NCBI GenBank assembly: GCA_036558305.1
Contig: DATBFX010000180.1
Coordinates: forward strand, 1-15,362
Direction: 5' to 3'
DNA from: DATBFX01 sp036558305
GTDB lineage: Bacteria > Chloroflexota > Chloroflexia > Thermomicrobiales > UBA6265
Length of the DNA stretch: 15,362 nt
Position 1 is the stretch's first letter, and each line of letters begins with the position of its first letter. The notes under the pieces are model-generated. The model had not been told where the DNA came from, searched no databases, and worked only from the letters and a program-made list of their open reading frames with translations. A program made the position numbers and the translations under genes. Positions 12,818 through 15,362 of this stretch are shown piece by piece.

Positions 12818-14898
12818 CAAACGTGCGCCGCCTCACGCTCCTTTGCCTGCGCCTTGATCTGCTCCGCCAATTGCGGCGGCACCGGTTGGTAATGAGAAAA
12901 CTCCGTCGTGAACGAACCCCGACCCTGGGTGATGGAGCGAAGATCGGTCGCGTAGCGCTGCACTTCGGCCGCCGGTACGACCGCTTCGATCGTCGTCGTG
13001 CCGTTGTCGCCCGGCGTCATGCCGCTGACGTGCGCCCGCTTCCCGTTCAGATCGCTCATCACGTCGCCGGTGTTTGCATCGGGGACCGTTACCTTGAGCG
13101 TCAGCATCGGTTCCAGCAGCGTCGGCTTGCCCTGCAAAACGCCCTTCTTGAACGCCTCTTTGGACGCGATCTTGAACGCCATCTCGTTCGAATCGACGTC
13201 GTGGTAACTCCCGTCGAACAGCGTCACTTTGAGATTCACCACCGGGTACCCGGCCAGCGGTCCCGCCTCCAGACCCTCCCGGACCCCTTTCTCGACCGCC
13301 GGGAAGAAGTTTCTCGGCACCGCGCCGCCGACCACCCGCTCGTCGAATTCAAAGTCGGCGTCTTCGAGCGGTTCCAATTCGAGGAAGACGTGGCCGTACT
13401 GCCCGGCGCCGCCCGTCTGCTTCTTGTGCTTGTACTCGGAAACCGTTTTCGCCGAGATCGTCTCGCGATAGGCAACCCGCGGCAACCCGACGTCGACGTT
13501 GACGCCGTACCGCCGCGTCATCCGGTCGAGGGCGATCTGCACGTGCGGTTCGCCCAGACCGGAGACGATCGTTTCGCCGGTGATCGCGTCGCGCCCGATG
13601 TGGAGCGTCGGATCTTCCTCCGCCAATCGCTGCAACGCCTGCCCCATCTTGTCGAGGTCCGCTTTCGTCTTCGGGTTGACCGAGGCGGCGTAGGAGCTGC
13701 CCGGGAACTCGATCCCCGGCAGCACCAGCGGTTTGCCCTCGTCGGCGAGCGTGTCTCCGGTGCTCGTCGCCGCCAGTTTGCCGACCGCCCCGATGTCTCC
13801 GGCGACGACCGCATCGGTGTTGATGTGCTCTTTGCCGCGGACGTAGAAGACCTGACCGACCCGTTCCGGTTTGCTCCGAGAGGCGTTCGTCAGGTGGGCG
13901 TTCGACTTGAGCGAACCGGAGTAGACCCGGAAATAGGACACCCGCCCGACGTGCGGGTCCGCCAGCGTCTTGAACACCGCCGCCGCCAGCGGTGCCGCCG
14001 GATCGGCGCTCAGTTGCACCGAGTCCCCGTTCGATTGGGCGGTCGCGACCGCACCGTCCGCCGCCGGCAGGTAATCGACGATCGCGTCGAGCAGCGGTTG
14101 GATCCCACGGTTGCTGGTCGCCGCCCCGCACAGCACCGGCACCACCTGCCCGGCCTGCACGCACGACTTCAAGCCCGCGACCAACTCCTCGGTGCTGATC
14201 GGATCGTCTTCGAGGTAGCGGAGCATCAACTCCTCGTCCTGCTCGGCGATCGCTTCCACGAGTTGTTGCCGGTATGCTTGGCAGTCGTCCTGGAGTTCGG
14301 CCGGGATCGGTCCCGTCTCGAAGCCGCCGCTTCCGTTATCTTGGAATGTCAGTGCCTGTTCGGAAAGGAGATCGATGATCCCCTTGAAGCTCTTTTCGCT
14401 GCCGATCGGGAACTGGATCGGCGCCACCGACTTCCCGAACGCCTTCTGCGCGGATTCGAGCGATCGCGCGAAATCGGCGTTCTCGCGGTCCATCTTGTTG
14501 ACGAAGATCACGCGCGCCACGCCCTGCTGCTCCGACAACCGCCAGGCCTGCTCGGTGCCCACCTCGACCCCGGCCGAGGCGTCCATCAGGATCACGGCGG
14601 CGTCGACCACGCGCAAGGCCGACTTGACGTCGCCCATGAAGTCGGCGTAGCCGGGCGCATCGACGACGTTGATCTTCGTGTCGCGCCACTCGACCGGGGC
14701 CACGGCGACGTTGACCGAGATGTGCCGCTTGACCTCGTCCGGATCGAAGTCGGCGATGGTGTTGCCGTCCTCCACCCGCCCCAACCGCGTGATCGCCTTG
14801 GTGTCGAACAGCAGGGCTTCGGTCAACGACGTCTTACCCGCGCCACCGTGCGAGAAGAGACCAACGTTGCGAATCCGATCGGCAGAATACTGCTTCAC
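12817..14898 (-). CDS. Elongation factor G-like GTPase (EF-G2 type)
   Basis: 693 residues, full EF-G length. G domain: P-loop SHGGAGKT (16-23), where canonical EF-G has AHIDAGKT; switch I segment EVKRHISV in place of RGITI; G3 DAPGYADF with Tyr84 where translational GTPases have the catalytic His; G4 NKMD (134-137). Domains II to V follow, including the domain IV region around the YKHKKQTGGAGQYGHV segment (about residues 487-502) and the EPMLTLKVTVPD segment. These changes mark the EF-G-like EF-G2 group rather than the housekeeping factor; related EF-G2 proteins are reported to lack normal ribosome-dependent GTPase activity. It may work in a specialised translation or ribosome step. The start is GTG with GGAGG 6 nt upstream. 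Its stop overlaps the start of the RNase H-like gene by one base. Confidence 0.93.
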   Translation of the reverse strand: MKQYSADRIRNVGLFSHGGAGKTSLTEALLFDTKAITRLGRVEDGNTIADFDPDEVKRHISVNVAVAPVEWRDTKINVVDAPGYADFMGDVKSALRVVDAAVILMDASAGVEVGTEQAWRLSEQQGVARVIFVNKMDRENADFARSLESAQKAFGKSVAPIQFPIGSEKSFKGIIDLLSEQALTFQDNGSGGFETGPIPAELQDDCQAYRQQLVEAIAEQDEELMLRYLEDDPISTEELVAGLKSCVQAGQVVPVLCGAATSNRGIQPLLDAIVDYLPAADGAVATAQSNGDSVQLSADPAAPLAAAVFKTLADPHVGRVSYFRVYSGSLKSNAHLTNASRSKPERVGQVFYVRGKEHINTDAVVAGDIGAVGKLAATSTGDTLADEGKPLVLPGIEFPGSSYAASVNPKTKADLDKMGQALQRLAEEDPTLHIGRDAITGETIVSGLGEPHVQIALDRMTRRYGVNVDVGLPRVAYRETISAKTVSEYKHKKQTGGAGQYGHVFLELEPLEDADFEFDERVVGGAVPRNFFPAVEKGVREGLEAGPLAGYPVVNLKVTLFDGSYHDVDSNEMAFKIASKEAFKKGVLQGKPTLLEPMLTLKVTVPDANTGDVMSDLNGKRAHVSGMTPGDNGTTTIEAVVPAAEVQRYATDLRSITQGRGSFTTEFSHYQPVPPQLAEQIKAQAKEREAAHV

Positions 14899-15023
14899 CG
14901 TCTTCCTCCATCACACGACGCGGCCGGCGCAACTCCGGAGATCGCATCCCGAACCACCGCTCCGCCTGCGACGACACCGACCCCATGGCAGAGGCATGGC
15001 GTTCGGCACGAGCGGCGTTCCGT

Positions 15024-15029
15024 ATTATA
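15024..15029 (-). promoter_or_regulatory. Consensus -10 for the EF-G-like gene
   Basis: A perfect TATAAT on the minus strand in the 164-bp gap after the pantothenate kinase stop. Transcription from it would start near 15018, leaving a leader of about 120 nt to the GTG at 14898. The -35 is weak: TTTCAA, 16 nt upstream. No terminator hairpin is obvious in the gap. Confidence 0.4.
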
Positions 15030-15062
15030 GAAACATCATGGTCGATTGAAACAGAGCGGTTG

Positions 15063-15362
15063 TCAACGGATGTTTCGCTCGTAGATCAAGCGGAGTCCAT
15101 CGAGCGTCAGCGTCGGCGCGAAATCGGTAAAGACGGATCCCGACTCGGCAAAGACGTGCGCGAAACCGCCGGTGAGGACGACGTGCCGGACGTCGCCCAA
15201 CTCCATGCGCACGCGCGCGACCATCCCCTCGATCATCGCCAGGTGGCCCTCGACGACGCCCGCCTGCACGGCCGCCACCGTGTTGCGCCCGATCGCCGCC
15301 GCCGGCCGTTGCAACTCGACCGCGTAGAGTCTCGCCGCTCGCGCCGCCAGCGTCTCCAGGGT
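15063..15362 (-). CDS. coaX: Type III pantothenate kinase, C-terminal 99 residues (cut by window edge)
   Basis: The minus frame is open from the right edge to a TGA at 15063-15065. It reads TLETLAARAARLYAVELQRP, then AAAIGRNTVAAVQAGVVEGH, VVLTGGFAHVF and finally PTLTLDGLRLIYERN. The IGRNTVxAxQAGxxxG segment, the V(L/A)TGG segment and the terminal LTLxGLxLIYERN are characteristic of CoaX, the potassium-dependent, ASKHA-fold kinase that phosphorylates pantothenate in the first step of coenzyme A synthesis. The N-terminal ATP-binding half lies beyond the window. An apparent TTG start at 15314 is inside the conserved domain and is not the true start. EF-G follows on the same strand after 164 bp with its own -10 element. 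Confidence 0.9.
   Translation of the reverse strand, partial: TLETLAARAARLYAVELQRPAAAIGRNTVAAVQAGVVEGHLAMIEGMVARVRMELGDVRHVVLTGGFAHVFAESGSVFTDFAPTLTLDGLRLIYERNIR

Noticed and set aside
12823..15030. Plus-strand open frame of 735 codons opposite the EF-G-like gene
   Set aside because: Arg/Asp/Val-rich composition without motifs, fully antisense to a clear EF-G.

Overview
The window is about 15.4 kb of high-GC bacterial chromosome. Both ends cut through genes. The best taxonomic guess is Chloroflexota, probably a Thermomicrobia-like lineage. This rests on the GC-rich codon use, the twin-arginine leader style of the large secreted protein at 465-3356, its Cys-rich extracellular modules, and the EF-G2-type factor. 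It is inference from family recognition, not a computed placement.

Layout. 1-3356 (minus): the start of a secreted protein cut by the left edge, then a 963-residue Tat-exported SGNH/GDSL hydrolase carrying a TolB-like propeller and two Cys-rich segments. 3357-5245: a patchy, island-like stretch with a decayed small zinc-ribbon-like ORF, a Tat-exported eight-repeat PQQ-type beta-propeller (plus strand), and the C-terminal stub of a tyrosine recombinase. 5246-7796 (minus): a B12-binding-type radical SAM protein and, upstream of it, an arginase-family protein. 7950-8465 (plus): a J-domain protein with a C-terminal membrane anchor. 8490-14898 (minus): in transcription order EF-G-like GTPase, RNase H-like protein, MBL-fold hydrolase, D-aminoacylase-type amidohydrolase and an APH-fold protein. 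15063-15362 (minus): the C-terminal part of type III pantothenate kinase.

The main find is that the radical SAM gene does not end at the TGA at 5303-5305. Read through, the frame gives Cys-Sec-Ala-Glu-Pro and 15 more residues to a TGA at 5246-5248. A perfect 7-bp stem with an AGUUG loop lies 12 nt after the UGA, where a bacterial SECIS should be. This matches the 'CUAEP/CCAEP-tail' radical SAM (seleno)proteins, a family named from sequence whose biochemistry is, as far as I know, uncharacterised. Ordinary gene calling would drop the selenocysteine and the tail.

Two families of intergenic repeats punctuate the window, each with two copies. One is a CTAACCCCG(A/G)AGGGGTTT element. The other is a perfect hairpin with a G-rich, potentially G-quadruplex-forming tail. 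The second family sits at the 5' ends of two genes and corrupts naive start prediction there. Several enzymes (EF-G-like, arginase-like, APH-like, D-aminoacylase, RNase H) have substitutions at canonical catalytic or metal-binding positions, noted in each entry.
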